A stretch of DNA of 64,000 bases from assembly GCF_025460805.1 (NCBI RefSeq), contig NZ_JAMXFJ010000004.1, forward strand, positions 209,633 through 273,632, written 5' to 3'. The DNA comes from Microvirga sesbaniae. Lineage in GTDB: Bacteria > Pseudomonadota > Alphaproteobacteria > Rhizobiales > Beijerinckiaceae. Position 1 is the stretch's first letter, and every line of letters starts with the position of its first letter. The translations under genes and the position numbers were made by a program. This document shows, piece after piece, positions 36,838 through 45,649 of this stretch. The notes below the pieces were generated by a model, which was not told the origin of the DNA, made no database searches, and saw only the letters and a list, made by a program, of their open reading frames with translations.

Positions 36838-37482
36838 TCACAGGCTGGGTCCCTGGCGGACCACGACCTTGGTGCCGAGCGGCACGCGGGCATAGAGGTC
36901 GATCACGTCGCCGTTGGCGAGCCGGAAGCAGCCCGACGAGATGGCATGGCCGATCGTCTCCGGCTGGTTGGTGCCGTGGATGCGGAAGACCGTCGAGCCG
37001 AGATAGAGGGCGCGGGCTCCCATCGGATTGCCGGGGCCGCCGGCCATGAAGCGCGGGAGATAGGGCTGACGGGCGATCATCTCCGGCGGCGGGCGCCAGT
37101 CGGGCCATTCGGCCTTGCGGCTGACGCGAACCAGACCGGACCACTGGAAACCCTCGCGGCCGACGCCGATGCCATAGCGGAGAGCGCGATTGTTGCCCTG
37201 GACCAGATAGGCGAACCGTTCCGACGTATGGATGACGAGGGTCCCGGGCGCCTCGTTCGACCGGAAGAACACGACCTGTCGGGCATAGGGCCCATCGGCG
37301 ATGACGACCTCTTCCGTGGATATGCGCCCCGGCTCGTCGCCGATCTCCAGCGTCTCCTGGATGACGGGCTTCGGCGGCGCCTGCGCATCCGCTGCATCGG
37401 GCAGACAAACCGCCAAGGAAAGCCCGAACACCAGCGCAAGCGCCGTACTCACCTGGACGATTCGGTCATCGCGTGTCCGCAT
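36838..37482 (-). CDS. L,D-transpeptidase (YkuD domain)
   Basis: 214 residues from ATG 37482 with AGGAG just upstream (a longer frame overlaps the neighbour). Signal peptide (ALALVFGLSLAVCLPDAADAQ). YkuD core with HGTNQPETIGHAISSGCFRLANGDV: catalytic His and Cys in the HGT...S-x-GC-x-R signature. It cross-links peptidoglycan by 3-3 bonds or attaches proteins to it, in the periplasm. 29 bp downstream of the lipoprotein gene, so likely one operon. Confidence 0.92.
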   Translation of the reverse strand: MRTRDDRIVQVSTALALVFGLSLAVCLPDAADAQAPPKPVIQETLEIGDEPGRISTEEVVIADGPYARQVVFFRSNEAPGTLVIHTSERFAYLVQGNNRALRYGIGVGREGFQWSGLVRVSRKAEWPDWRPPPEMIARQPYLPRFMAGGPGNPMGARALYLGSTVFRIHGTNQPETIGHAISSGCFRLANGDVIDLYARVPLGTKVVVRQGPSL

Positions 37483-37511
37483 CTTCTCCTCCGGGGATAA
37501 GGCCTCGACCC

Positions 37512-38069
37512 TCAGGCTCCGCACCGCACATACACGAAGGTTCCGTACCGCCGGTTCGCGTCCGGATCGACGAAGCGCATGGTCATGAGGCTGCTCGTGC
37601 TCGAGAGGATCTCGCGATCCTGCGGATCGCCCGGCGGGGCCTCGAATCCGAGATAGGTCCGGCCGGCGGCGTCGCCTTTGAGGCGCAGTTCGTAGAGCTT
37701 CGGATCGTCCGCGACATGCATCATCACGCCGTCGGTCGGGCCCTTCGCAATGGTGTAGGGCTGGCTACACTGGGCTCTCGCCTCTCGCTCCGTCCGGGGA
37801 CGGTCCTTGTCGGTGTGGTATGACGCGATGCCCCACCGCCCGATCAGACGTTCGCGGGGAATGGAGGCCGAGGCCTCGACGGCAACAGGGGAAGGAGCCT
37901 CGCCCGACGCGACCGTGCAGCCCGCCACCACGAGCGACGCGATCGTCGCGACAGCGAACCCGGGAAGGGCGATCAGACGAGGCCGCGTTGCCGCCGAGAG
38001 ACAGGCCGGCGACAAAGCCCTCTTCCGATGATCGATCGTCCCTGCATCGTTAGCGCTGAACAGCGGCAC
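37512..38069 (-). CDS. Predicted lipoprotein of unknown function
   Basis: 185 residues. A lipobox LVVAGC after the hydrophobic segment ALPGFAVATIASLVVAGC indicates an outer- or inner-membrane lipoprotein. The true start may lie after the printed ATG, as about 30 residues precede the signal. Conserved-looking core RERLIGRWGIASYHTDKDRPRTEREARAQC and a Cys near the end (FVYVRC). First gene of the operon with L,D-transpeptidase and solute-binding protein; a 38-bp operator lies 194 bp upstream of the annotated start. Confidence 0.7.
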   Translation of the reverse strand: MPLFSANDAGTIDHRKRALSPACLSAATRPRLIALPGFAVATIASLVVAGCTVASGEAPSPVAVEASASIPRERLIGRWGIASYHTDKDRPRTEREARAQCSQPYTIAKGPTDGVMMHVADDPKLYELRLKGDAAGRTYLGFEAPPGDPQDREILSSTSSLMTMRFVDPDANRRYGTFVYVRCGA

Positions 38070-38263
38070 GTTCGGCTCCTGTCCTTGTAGCCTGACATGT
38101 TATCTCGCGGCCGCGATGTCCGCGGCCGGAGGATCGGGTTCTCCGTCCACGCGCCTCGGCAGGCGCTATGGCATCTCCTTCGTGAGATGCCGGCTTTCCC
38201 ATGCCACGCCTGATGCCTGTGCCGACCGGAGGGGAAGACCCTATGTGGGCTCGCACCGCTGCG

Positions 38264-38301
38264 CTTGACACTTCGAGACGTTCGCTTAGCCATTTGGGAC
38301 A
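38264..38301 (-). promoter_or_regulatory. 38-bp tandem operator, copy B (before the lipoprotein operon)
   Basis: On the minus strand, starts TGTCCCAAATGGCTAAG, has GTC at 23-25 and ends GTGTCAAG. Identical to copy A at 26 or more of 38 positions, including all 21 invariant ones. Points toward the lipoprotein gene. Confidence 0.7.
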
Positions 38302-38487
38302 GAAGGCGCAGCGCGACCGTGGCTTCCGGTCGGCCCGAAGTCGGCTCAGGGAGCACTGTCCAGCAGCAGCCATCGTCTGGCAGAAGGCCGCGGGGCGGAA
38401 GCAACTGACCGTAGGCGCATGCCGCACAGACCTGCAGGGACGTGTTCCGGGCGTCATGGATCCCGGCCGTGCCCAACACCGCCACTC

Positions 38488-38512
38488 CGTAAACGACACG
38501 ATGCGACAGGCG
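38488..38512 (+). promoter_or_regulatory. CGTAAAC tandem motif, copy 1
   Basis: CGTAAACGACA then CGATGCGACAGGCG: two CGACA boxes 10 bp apart. 23 of 25 bases match 40812-40836. Confidence 0.45.
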
Positions 38513-38585
38513 GACCTTTGCTCACGCCCATAGCACCTTCGGCGCGGACCCGGCCCTCTGGGTCCGTCCGATGCGCTAGGGCTTC

Positions 38586-38831
38586 CTATGTATTGCGATC
38601 CAGTTCGGCCTCGATCTCTGCTGCGAGATCCCGAACAAGCTCCCGGTACTCGGCGCAGCGTGCCGTCCTCACCGGAGAGCCTGAGCGCTCCCAGTGCGCC
38701 AGGGCCGCCTGCGCGGCGGCGAAATCCTCGCAGATGGACATGAAGCCGTCGTCCTTTCGGGCCAGTTCCTCGATGGCATGTCCACGGTCCGGAAAGCGGG
38801 CGATGGTGGCCTGGACGGCGTGATGCATCAT
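38586..38831 (-). CDS. Small conserved-looking cytoplasmic protein
   Basis: 81 residues from the first of two ATGs at 38831. Mostly helical, acidic: MHHAVQATIARFPDRGHAIE, MSICEDFAAAQAALAHWERSG, EYRELVRDLAAEIEAELD. No known domain. It sits between the CGTAAAC motifs and starts 84 bp from copy 3, divergent from the TolB/TPR protein gene. An upstream open frame of 316 codons in the same phase is antisense to the TolB/TPR gene and is ignored. Confidence 0.6.
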   Translation of the reverse strand: MMHHAVQATIARFPDRGHAIEELARKDDGFMSICEDFAAAQAALAHWERSGSPVRTARCAEYRELVRDLAAEIEAELDRNT

Positions 38832-38914
38832 GGTGCAACCCCGTTGCCGGGTTCGGGCGGCACGGATGCGCCGCCCCACAGTCCCAGCATCGCCCCATAC
38901 CCCACGCGCGGGGA

Positions 38915-38935
38915 GTATGTTACTGTAGGTTACGG
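38915..38935 (-). promoter_or_regulatory. CGTAAAC tandem motif, degenerate copy 3
   Basis: On the minus strand CCGTAACCTACAGTAACATAC, sharing 14 of 21 bases with copy 2 (CGTAA, CTACA, TAC). It lies in the divergent gap between the small protein (38831) and the TolB/TPR gene (38976). Confidence 0.35.
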
Positions 38936-38975
38936 AACGTGGCGTCTCGTGCGCCCGCGGATAACGGACCGATTC

Positions 38976-40796
38976 ATGCTCGGCGGAGGCGACGGCACTG
39001 TCGGTGCCTCGCCGCAGGCGCAGTCGCCGCCCGCGGCGGAGGACGTGCGCGCCCAGCTCGAAGTCCTCCTGGCCAGCCCTGACCTCGACGCTTCGGCGCG
39101 GGTGCGCCGGTTCCTGCGCTATGTCGTCGAGGAGACGCTCGCCGGCCGCGCCCAGCGCATCAAGGCCTATGCCATCGGCACCGAGGTGTTCGAGCGCAAC
39201 GCGGATTTCGATGCCCAGAGCGATCCCGTCGTGCGCATCGAGGCCGGACGACTGCGCCGGGCGCTGGAGCGCTACTATCTCTCGGTCGGCGCCCTGGACC
39301 CGGTGGTCATCACCATCCCGAAAGGGGGCTATGTCCCGCACTTCGCCTCGCGCACGGCGCCGGTTGCGGGCGCGGATCCTGGCCCGGCCTCCCTGGCGCC
39401 CGTCCCTCCGGCGGATCCGCCGCCACGGCGCCGGGTCCCTTGGCCCGCGACGGTCGCCTGCCTCGCGTTCCTTGGCGGGCTTCTCCTGTGGGTCCCGTGG
39501 CGTGACGGCGCGTCCCGCACGCCACAGGCATCGGCACCTTTTCCGCCCGGCGGGCCTACCCTGGTCGTGCTGCCGCTCGAGGCCCTGGGCGAGCCGGCGG
39601 CGAAGTCTTATGCGGATGGCCTGACCGAGGAGGTCCTGAGCCAGTTCGCCCGCTTCAAGGAAATCACGGTTATCGGGCGGGAGACGTCGCGCAGCATCCT
39701 GCCGGGAACCGATATGGCCCGCATCCGCCGCGATCTCGGCGTCCGCTACGTGTTCGAGGGCAGTGTCCGGGCGGCGGCGCACCGCTTGCGGATTACAGGC
39801 CGGCTCATCGATGCACAGACCAGCGCCGTCCTGTGGTCACAGACCTACGACGAGGACTTGCAGGTCCGTGATCCTTTCACGATCCAGGACGACATCGCCC
39901 GCAGGGTCGCAACCGCCGTGGCGCAGCCCTACGGCATCATCCAACGGGCCGACGGGACTCGGACGGGATCCCACCCGCCCGGAGACCTCGAAGCCTATGC
40001 GTGCACGCTCAGGTTCTACGATTACCGGGCCGCGCTGACAGAGGAGAGCCATGGGGCGATCCGAACCTGCCTGGAGCGGGCCGTTGCAGCCCATCCCGAT
40101 TATGCGACCGCCTGGGCGATGCTGTCCGTTCTCTACCTCGACGAGGACCGGTTCGGGTTCAATCCGAGGGTTGGGGCAAGCCCCCCGATCCAGCGCTCGC
40201 TCGAAGCCGCCCGACGGGCGATCCGCCTCGATCCGGAGAACGTGCGGGCGCTGCAATCCCTGATGATGGCGCTGTTCTTCGCCCGGCAGCCGGCCGAGGC
40301 GCTGGAGGTGGGCGAGCGGGCGGTGGCGCTGAACCCGAACGACACCGAGCTGCTCGGCGCGTTCGGGACCTGTCTCGGCCAGGCGGGTGCCTGGCAGCGC
40401 GGCGCCGAGTTGATCGAGCAGGCGCTTGCCCGCAACCCGGGCCATTCCGGCTACTACAGCGGGGTTCTGGCGGTCTATGCCTACATGCAGCGCGACTACG
40501 TCCGCGCCGAGGGCCTGATCCGGCAGTCGGCCCTGGAGAAATTCCCGCTCTATCATTTCGTCGCCGCCGTCATCTACGCCCAGCTCGGCAAGGCGCCGGA
40601 GACCGCCGAGGCGCGGGATGCGTTCCTGCGCATGCGCCCGACCATCTTCGAGCACTGGGACGACGAGATGGCCAAGCGGAACTACCGGCCGGAGGACGCG
40701 GCCCATTTCGCCGAGGGCGCGCGCAAGGCCGGCTTCCCGGTGCCGACGCGGACGGCCGCGGAAACGGCCCTTCAGGCATCGACATCGCCGCACTGA
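38976..40796 (+). CDS. wHTH-like / TolB-N / TPR regulatory protein (adenylate-cyclase-associated type)
   Basis: 606 residues from ATG 38976. Residues about 20-120 (VRAQLEVLLASPDLDASARVRRFLRYVV ... IPKGGYVPHF) form the winged-helix-like domain found at the start of many TPR/adenylate-cyclase-like regulators. A single membrane helix follows at about 160. Then a TolB-N/FlgO-like domain (TLVVLPLEALGEPAAKSYADGLTEEVLSQFARF), and at least four TPR repeats to the end. No cyclase catalytic domain. Likely a membrane-tethered regulator; the following DUF1254 gene may be its target. Confidence 0.75.
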   Translation: MLGGGDGTVGASPQAQSPPAAEDVRAQLEVLLASPDLDASARVRRFLRYVVEETLAGRAQRIKAYAIGTEVFERNADFDAQSDPVVRIEAGRLRRALERYYLSVGALDPVVITIPKGGYVPHFASRTAPVAGADPGPASLAPVPPADPPPRRRVPWPATVACLAFLGGLLLWVPWRDGASRTPQASAPFPPGGPTLVVLPLEALGEPAAKSYADGLTEEVLSQFARFKEITVIGRETSRSILPGTDMARIRRDLGVRYVFEGSVRAAAHRLRITGRLIDAQTSAVLWSQTYDEDLQVRDPFTIQDDIARRVATAVAQPYGIIQRADGTRTGSHPPGDLEAYACTLRFYDYRAALTEESHGAIRTCLERAVAAHPDYATAWAMLSVLYLDEDRFGFNPRVGASPPIQRSLEAARRAIRLDPENVRALQSLMMALFFARQPAEALEVGERAVALNPNDTELLGAFGTCLGQAGAWQRGAELIEQALARNPGHSGYYSGVLAVYAYMQRDYVRAEGLIRQSALEKFPLYHFVAAVIYAQLGKAPETAEARDAFLRMRPTIFEHWDDEMAKRNYRPEDAAHFAEGARKAGFPVPTRTAAETALQASTSPH

Positions 40797-40811
40797 CCCT
40801 CGCCACCACCA

Positions 40812-40836
40812 CGTAAACTACACGATGCTACAGGCG
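40812..40836 (+). promoter_or_regulatory. CGTAAAC tandem motif, copy 2
   Basis: CGTAAACTACA then CGATGCTACAGGCG; two CTACA boxes 10 bp apart. Located 160 bp upstream of the DUF1254 gene and 15 bp after the TPR gene stop. Confidence 0.5.
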
Positions 40837-40996
40837 CGAATCCCCGGCCGTTGCTAGCGTCCAGACAGTGGGGATGGCGATTCCGACGAGTTCACCCACG
40901 GGTCCCGCCGGGCGGGGAGCCGCGGGTCAGGATCGTCCGCCATGCCGGGAAAAGTGTCGCGCCGTTCCCAGAACCCAGATGCAACGGAGACTTGTC

Positions 40997-42442
40997 ATGA
41001 CGATGAAGCTGACCCGCCGACAGGCGACGATCGGGGCCTTGAGCCTGCTCGCCGGCACCACCGTGAGCACCGTCAGCGAGGCCCATCTGGGCGAGCTGCT
41101 GGGCCTCGACGAAGGCCTCGAGGACTTCTGGCTGGCCACCGACGCCTACATCTACGGCTATCCGCTGGTCACCATGGAGATGACACGCCGGGTCATCACC
41201 AACGTGGCCGCCCCCGAAGGTACCCGGGCCCCGATGGGCCAGGTCATCAAGCTCAGGCACTATCCGGATGCCTCCTTCCGCGACGTGACCGCACCCAACG
41301 CCGACACGCTCTATACGACCGCGTTCTTCGACGTCGGCAAGGAGCCCTGGGTGTTGAGCCTTCCGGACATGAAGGACCGCTACTTCCTCATGCCGATGCT
41401 GGACGGCTGGACGAACGTGTTCCAGGTTCCCGGCAAGCGCACCACGGGGACCGGCGCCCAGACCTATGCCATCACCGGACCCGGCTGGAGCGGCACGCTG
41501 CCGGCGGGCGTCAAGGACTACAAGTCTCCCACCAACATCGTCTGGCTGCTCGGCCGCATCTACTGCACCGGCACGCCGGAGGACTATGCCGAGGTGCATG
41601 CGCTTCAGGACCAGGTCAAGCTGGTGCCGCTCAGCGCCTACGGCAAGCCGTATACGCCGCCTGCCGGCAAGGTCGATCCCTCGATCGACATGAAGACCGC
41701 CGTGCGCGACCAGGTGAACCGCATGGACGCGGTGGCGTACTTCACCCTTCTGGCGGAACTGATGAAGACCAACCCGCCGTCGGCGGCGGATGCCCCTGCG
41801 CTTGCGAAGTTCGCCCGGATCGGGCTCGTACCCGGCCAAGCCTTCGATGCGGGCAAGCTGCGGGCCGACTTCGCCCGGCGCATCCCGGACATCGCCAACG
41901 ACCGGATCATGATCCAGTTCAAGATCAACAAGGACGTCCACGACATCGACGGCTGGGGCTTCACCACGAAGACCGGAATCTACGGCACCGACTACCTGAT
42001 GCGGGCCCTCGTCACGGCAATCGGCCTCGGCGCCAACCGCCCGCAGGACGCGGTCTATCCGACCTCGCAGAAGGACGGCGATGGCCAATCCTATGACGGG
42101 GCCAACAAGTACGTGATGCGCATTGCCAAGGGTCAGTTGCCCCCGGTCGAAGGCTTCTGGTCGCTGACCATGTATGACGGTGCCTACTTCTTCGTGCCCA
42201 ACCCGATCAACCGCTACTCGATCAGCGCGCGCCAGGACCTGAAGGCCAATCCGGACGGCTCGGTCGACCTCTACATCCAGAAAGACTCGCCCGGAGCGGA
42301 CAAGGAGTCGAACTGGCTGCCCGCCCCGGCCGGCAAGTTCATCCTGATGCTGCGCATGTACTGGCCGAACGAGAGCAATCCGTCGATCATCGACGGCACG
42401 TGGACGATCCCGCCGGTCAGGAAGGTGAGCGATCGGGCCTAG
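40997..42442 (+). CDS. DUF1254/DUF1214 domain protein, Tat-exported
   Basis: 481 residues from ATG 40997 (GGAG seven bases upstream). Twin-arginine-like signal (LTRRQATIGALSLLAGTTVS). DUF1254 (about 45-170: YPLVTMEMTRRV, NADTLYTTAFFDV, DRYFLMPMLDGWTNVF), DUF1214 (about 350-465: GFWSLTMYDGAYFFVPNPINRYSI, LPAPAGKFILMLRMYWPN). Periplasmic protein of unknown reaction, common in soil bacteria. Its TAG stop is the CTAG end of a palindromic repeat (42439 onwards). Probably regulated with the TolB/TPR gene through the CGTAAAC motif. Confidence 0.9.
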   Translation: MTMKLTRRQATIGALSLLAGTTVSTVSEAHLGELLGLDEGLEDFWLATDAYIYGYPLVTMEMTRRVITNVAAPEGTRAPMGQVIKLRHYPDASFRDVTAPNADTLYTTAFFDVGKEPWVLSLPDMKDRYFLMPMLDGWTNVFQVPGKRTTGTGAQTYAITGPGWSGTLPAGVKDYKSPTNIVWLLGRIYCTGTPEDYAEVHALQDQVKLVPLSAYGKPYTPPAGKVDPSIDMKTAVRDQVNRMDAVAYFTLLAELMKTNPPSAADAPALAKFARIGLVPGQAFDAGKLRADFARRIPDIANDRIMIQFKINKDVHDIDGWGFTTKTGIYGTDYLMRALVTAIGLGANRPQDAVYPTSQKDGDGQSYDGANKYVMRIAKGQLPPVEGFWSLTMYDGAYFFVPNPINRYSISARQDLKANPDGSVDLYIQKDSPGADKESNWLPAPAGKFILMLRMYWPNESNPSIIDGTWTIPPVRKVSDRA

Positions 42443-42490
42443 CGCATCGGACGGAAAAGTGGACCCGGTTTTCCGTCTCTTCCGATGCGC
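42443..42490. repeat. Palindromic repeat unit at gene end
   Basis: CGCATCGGACGG ... TCTTCCGATGCGCC, one unit directly continuing from the DUF1254 stop codon. Confidence 0.7.
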
Positions 42491-42548
42491 CGGTCAAGAG
42501 AGGGAGCCTCGGAGCGGAATTCACGCTTCAAACCCACAGGAGGGACCG

Positions 42549-42836
42549 ATGTCGAGACGCCTGCTCGCAATCTCTGCTCTCGTCCTGACGGCGACGGCAG
42601 CCGCAGCCCAGGTCGGGCCGCCCACGTCGCAGCGGACGTGCTCGGCCAACCGCCAACTCGTGCTGAAGGACGGCGCGGTCGTTCTCGACACCAGTCCCTC
42701 CACCTACGCCCGCTTCGTCAGGAGCAGCGCGGAATGTCTCGTCGATCAGTTCCCCGAGCCTGCGTGGGTTCCGAGTTCCAACAACCCGCAATGCTTCATC
42801 GGCTACCGGTGCAAGGACGGGTCGGACGATTTCTGA
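42549..42836 (+). CDS. Small exported Cys-rich protein
   Basis: 95 residues from ATG 42549 with AGGAGG a few bases upstream. Signal peptide (RRLLAISALVLTATAAAAQ). The mature part carries four cysteines (CSANRQ, ECLVDQ, CFIGYRCKDG), enough for two disulfides, and ends KDGSDDF. No family recognised; probably periplasmic. Confidence 0.65.
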   Translation: MSRRLLAISALVLTATAAAAQVGPPTSQRTCSANRQLVLKDGAVVLDTSPSTYARFVRSSAECLVDQFPEPAWVPSSNNPQCFIGYRCKDGSDDF

Positions 42837-42963
42837 CTGCCTGAGACCGGCGGGTCCGTTCTGACATGCCACCCGCCGGTCGAAGGCGGGCAAGCCCCAT
42901 CACGCGTTCTCATCGCCGCCGGCACTTTGGTGTGCCGGCGGCTGAAGTAAGGGAGTCCGCGCC

Positions 42964-43335
42964 ATGTTCAGCAGGCACTGGGACGAGGGCAAGAACAACT
43001 TTGCCGTTGATCCGCCCAACGCCACCGTGTCCGTCCTGGGCGGCGACGGCTCGAAGGTGAGCGACGCCGTGGTGACCCTGAAGGCGCCCAAGCTCGAGGG
43101 CGGCAACCTCACCTTCGACGTGGCGGTGCTGGAGGGCAACTTGGACGGCGCGAGCGGGCCGGCGGCCCTGTTCATCGACGATTTTGGCCGCTACTGGCAC
43201 GCCCCTGCCTATCATGGCGCCTGGTACGGGCGGTCGGGGGTCTCCAATTATAGTGCGGCCTATGCGGCCGAGAACTCGGCCGTGATCCCGAATGTGTGCG
43301 GCTACTACCCGTACTCGCCCTGCGGCAACGAGTGA
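42964..43335 (+). CDS. Short protein resembling the C-terminal part of a larger exported family
   Basis: 123 residues. WDEGKNNFAVDPPNATVSVLGG, LKAPKLEGGNLTFDVAVLEG and ALFIDDFGRYWHAPAYHGAWYG look like the beta-rich end of a longer alphaproteobacterial exported protein; the expected N-terminal half and signal are absent, so it may be truncated. That comparison is from memory and uncertain. A short gap with GGGAG upstream supports the start. The end is aromatic and Cys-containing (CGYYPYSPC). Confidence 0.55.
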   Translation: MFSRHWDEGKNNFAVDPPNATVSVLGGDGSKVSDAVVTLKAPKLEGGNLTFDVAVLEGNLDGASGPAALFIDDFGRYWHAPAYHGAWYGRSGVSNYSAAYAAENSAVIPNVCGYYPYSPCGNE

Positions 43336-43794
43336 GGGTCCTTGCGGCGGAAGGATCCGGCAAGCCAAGGATCCGGCAAGACATGGAACCCGGCAAGACA
43401 TGGAGCCCGGCTCAGCATACCAGGCCGTCCGGCTCCAGCGGCGCCTCCGTCACGCCGATAACCGTCACAGCGCGACAGCATGGTGTGCACGGCTGGACAG
43501 CGGACGGAGAGTAGGCTCAGCATGAGCGGCACAAGAGGATTCTGTCCCATGAGCTCTCGACCTTCGACGAGGCTTGCCGCCGCCCTGCTGGTGACCCGCC
43601 TCGGACCAGCCTCCGCCCGCGCCGGGCCATGTGCGTCCGACGCGGCGGCCTGTTCAAGGGTGCCGGAGGCAGCTCGCACGGTGTCGGGCCGCTGATGCAG
43701 GCACGTCGCGATCACAGCCTGCGAGATGCCTGCGACGCGACGGCGCTCCGACGACCCCGCCGGGGTTCCCATTTCCGTCCGAAGAGGTGAGGCC
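43336..43794. other. Intergenic stretch with short degenerate tandem repeats
   Basis: 459 bp. About 43355-43415 has repeated GGATCCGGCAAG / CCCGGCAAGACATGG units of 17-20 bp. No gene supported in the rest. Confidence 0.45.
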
Positions 43795-44607
43795 ATGCCG
43801 TCGCGCCGTCACCCCAAGGTGAGAAGCGGCCTGCTGCTGGGCCTGACCCTTCTCGGGCTCTACGGTCTTCTCGCCTACGTGGCCCTGCCATCGGCGTGGT
43901 CCCATTACGAGCACCAGCGCGGCCTCGAGGGTCAGCCCATGCTGACCCACACGGCGCAGGGCATCCCCGGTGATCCCCTGAATGTGGGCCTCGTCGGCTC
44001 GCAGGAGGATATCGTGCGAGCCATGCACAGTGCCGGCTGGCATCCGGCCGACCCGATCACCTTCCGGACCAGCCTTGCGATCATCGGCAGCGTGGTCCTC
44101 GACCGGCCGGATCCGGATGCCCCGGTCAGCCCCCTGTTCTACGAGGGACGACGGGAGGATCTCGCGTTCGAGAAGCCGGTGGGCTCGAGCGCCGACCGTC
44201 GGCACCATGTCCGGCTCTGGAAGGTTCTGGCGCGCGGGCAGGAAGGCCGGCCGGTCTGGCTCGGTTCGGCGACCTTCGACCGCGGCGTGGGCTTGAGCCG
44301 ATACACGGGCCAGGTCACCCATCACATCGATCCGGACATCGATGCGGAGCGTGACGGATTAATCTCCGATCTCGTGCAGGCCGGCATGGTCGAGGTGCGT
44401 TATCAGGTGTCGGGAATCGGGCCGACGCTGAGCGGACGGAACGGCGAAGGAGACCGCTACTCCACCGATGGGGAGATCTGGATGGCCGTCCTCGTTGCCG
44501 CCGGGCAAAGGCGCTCGCAGCCACCCGAAACCTTGCCCAGCCCGGCGCTCGTTGCGGCGAAGGATGCGATCTGGAACGCCGTCATGGGCTCATCGCCGCA
44601 GCCGTGA
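43795..44607 (+). CDS. LssY C-terminal domain membrane-anchored protein
   Basis: 270 residues from ATG 43795 (GAGGTGAGG upstream). One N-terminal membrane helix (LLLGLTLLGLYGLLAYVALP), then the LssY_C domain: GDPLNVGLVGSQEDIVRAMHSAGWHPADPITFRTS, LFYEGRREDLAFEK and SADRRHHVRLWKV. The domain occurs with type I-secretion or lipid-phosphatase proteins in Legionella; its role is unknown. Stand-alone here. The Asp/Glu-rich HIDPDIDAERD segment fits the family. Confidence 0.82.
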   Translation: MPSRRHPKVRSGLLLGLTLLGLYGLLAYVALPSAWSHYEHQRGLEGQPMLTHTAQGIPGDPLNVGLVGSQEDIVRAMHSAGWHPADPITFRTSLAIIGSVVLDRPDPDAPVSPLFYEGRREDLAFEKPVGSSADRRHHVRLWKVLARGQEGRPVWLGSATFDRGVGLSRYTGQVTHHIDPDIDAERDGLISDLVQAGMVEVRYQVSGIGPTLSGRNGEGDRYSTDGEIWMAVLVAAGQRRSQPPETLPSPALVAAKDAIWNAVMGSSPQP

Positions 44608-45223
44608 AGCGACCTCGCCTACCCTCGCAGGGTGCTCGACATCCCGGCCGCCACCTCTTGAGGGAAGAAGATCGCTGGCCCGCCTGGTGACGCCAGCTCC
44701 GAGCGCATCGTGCGAAAAACCGGACCCGGTTTTTCGCGTCGAACGATGCGCCGCTTAAGGGGTTGAGCATCGGACGTGAAAAGTGGGAACCGGCTTTTCG
44801 TGAAAAGATGCCCCAAACAATAGCTCAAGCATCGGGCGTGAGTGCGACGACACGTCCGATGCTTGAGCGCGAAGCAAGGCGTGACGCGGCGCATTCGTGT
44901 CGCGCTCCTTGGTATGCGGCTGCTGCTCGCCGGCGCACCGTTCGAACCGTTGGAGGCATCCCGCCGCGATGAGGTCCGCCGCACTGCGACCATCTCGGCC
45001 TTCCAACCCGAATGCCTGGCCCTGCAAGCGGGCCTCACAGACCGCGAGGAGCGGGTCGTCAACGAAACGGTCTTCGGAACCGGCAGGGCTCGACGGCTCG
45101 GACATGCAGGCATGCTTCACGTCTCTCGTCCTCACGCGAGTCTGGCCAGTCTGGGCCCGCTATCGGGGCGCGACGCCGGCCGTCAGCCATCTCGCCGCGC
45201 GATGCCAGGGCCATAACCGTCGT
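44608..45223. other. Intergenic stretch with palindromic repeats
   Basis: 616 bp. GCATCGGAC-type units at about 44703-44757 and 44765-44870. From 44880 to 45220 there are overlapping 100-126-codon frames on both strands, but none has a recognisable domain, and only poor start signals; a gene here is possible but unsupported. Confidence 0.4.
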
Positions 45224-45649
45224 TCAGCGGGCGCACTCCACGGGAACCCGATAGGTGCCGTCAACGAGGATCGTGCGGCAGGGCACCCCGTTGATGATCT
45301 GAACCTCGTTCGGCGCGGCATAGGGGAAAATCGCATTGGGCGTGCCGGAGATCGGGCGACCCGCAAGGATGCGCCCGCCTCCCTCCTCGACCCGGATGCT
45401 CCCCGTTGAACTCGGTTCGAACGTCCCGGCCGCGACCCGACCGGCGCATTCCACCGGGACGCGCACGTTGCTGCCCTGTACGAGGACCGTCCGGCACGGC
45501 ACGCCGTTGATGATCTGGACCTCGTTCGGAGTCGCGTAGGGGAAGAGCGAGGTGGGCGTGCCCTGAATGGGATTGGGCTGCGACTGGGCAAAAGCAAACC
45601 CGGCGCAAGCTGTCAACGCCGCACCGACGAGCATGGTCAGAATCTTCAT
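45224..45649 (-). CDS. Exported protein made of two tandem repeats
   Basis: 141 residues. Signal peptide (LTMLVGAALTACAGFAFAQ). Two near-identical modules, each holding LFPYATPNEVQIINGVPCRT then VRVPVECA (about 30-70) and IFPYAAPNEVQIINGVPCRT then YRVPVECA (about 95-140). Each module has two cysteines likely to pair. No known family. A fifth 38-bp operator lies 333 bp upstream in the same orientation. Confidence 0.7.
   Translation of the reverse strand: MKILTMLVGAALTACAGFAFAQSQPNPIQGTPTSLFPYATPNEVQIINGVPCRTVLVQGSNVRVPVECAGRVAAGTFEPSSTGSIRVEEGGGRILAGRPISGTPNAIFPYAAPNEVQIINGVPCRTILVDGTYRVPVECAR

Larger units (their letters stand above)
38070..38585. other. Intergenic stretch with operator and a second tandem motif
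   Basis: 516 bp without supported genes. Holds the AraC-type operator (38264-38301), one copy of the CGTAAAC motif (38488-38512) and a terminal GCATCGGAC-type repeat ending TCCGATGCGCTAGG (about 38548-38580). Confidence 0.55.

Noticed and set aside
36773-37408. N-terminal extension of the solute-binding protein over the L,D-transpeptidase gene
   Set aside because: The L,D-transpeptidase has the true motifs there; the binding protein begins at a signal peptide at 36772.
38832-39782. Extension of the small minus-strand gene into a 398-codon frame
   Set aside because: It lies antisense to the TolB/TPR gene and reads as low-complexity Arg-rich sequence.
44755-45216. Overlapping 120-codon frames on both strands
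   Set aside because: No domain, weak starts, and partly built from repeats; left as unresolved rather than called genes.
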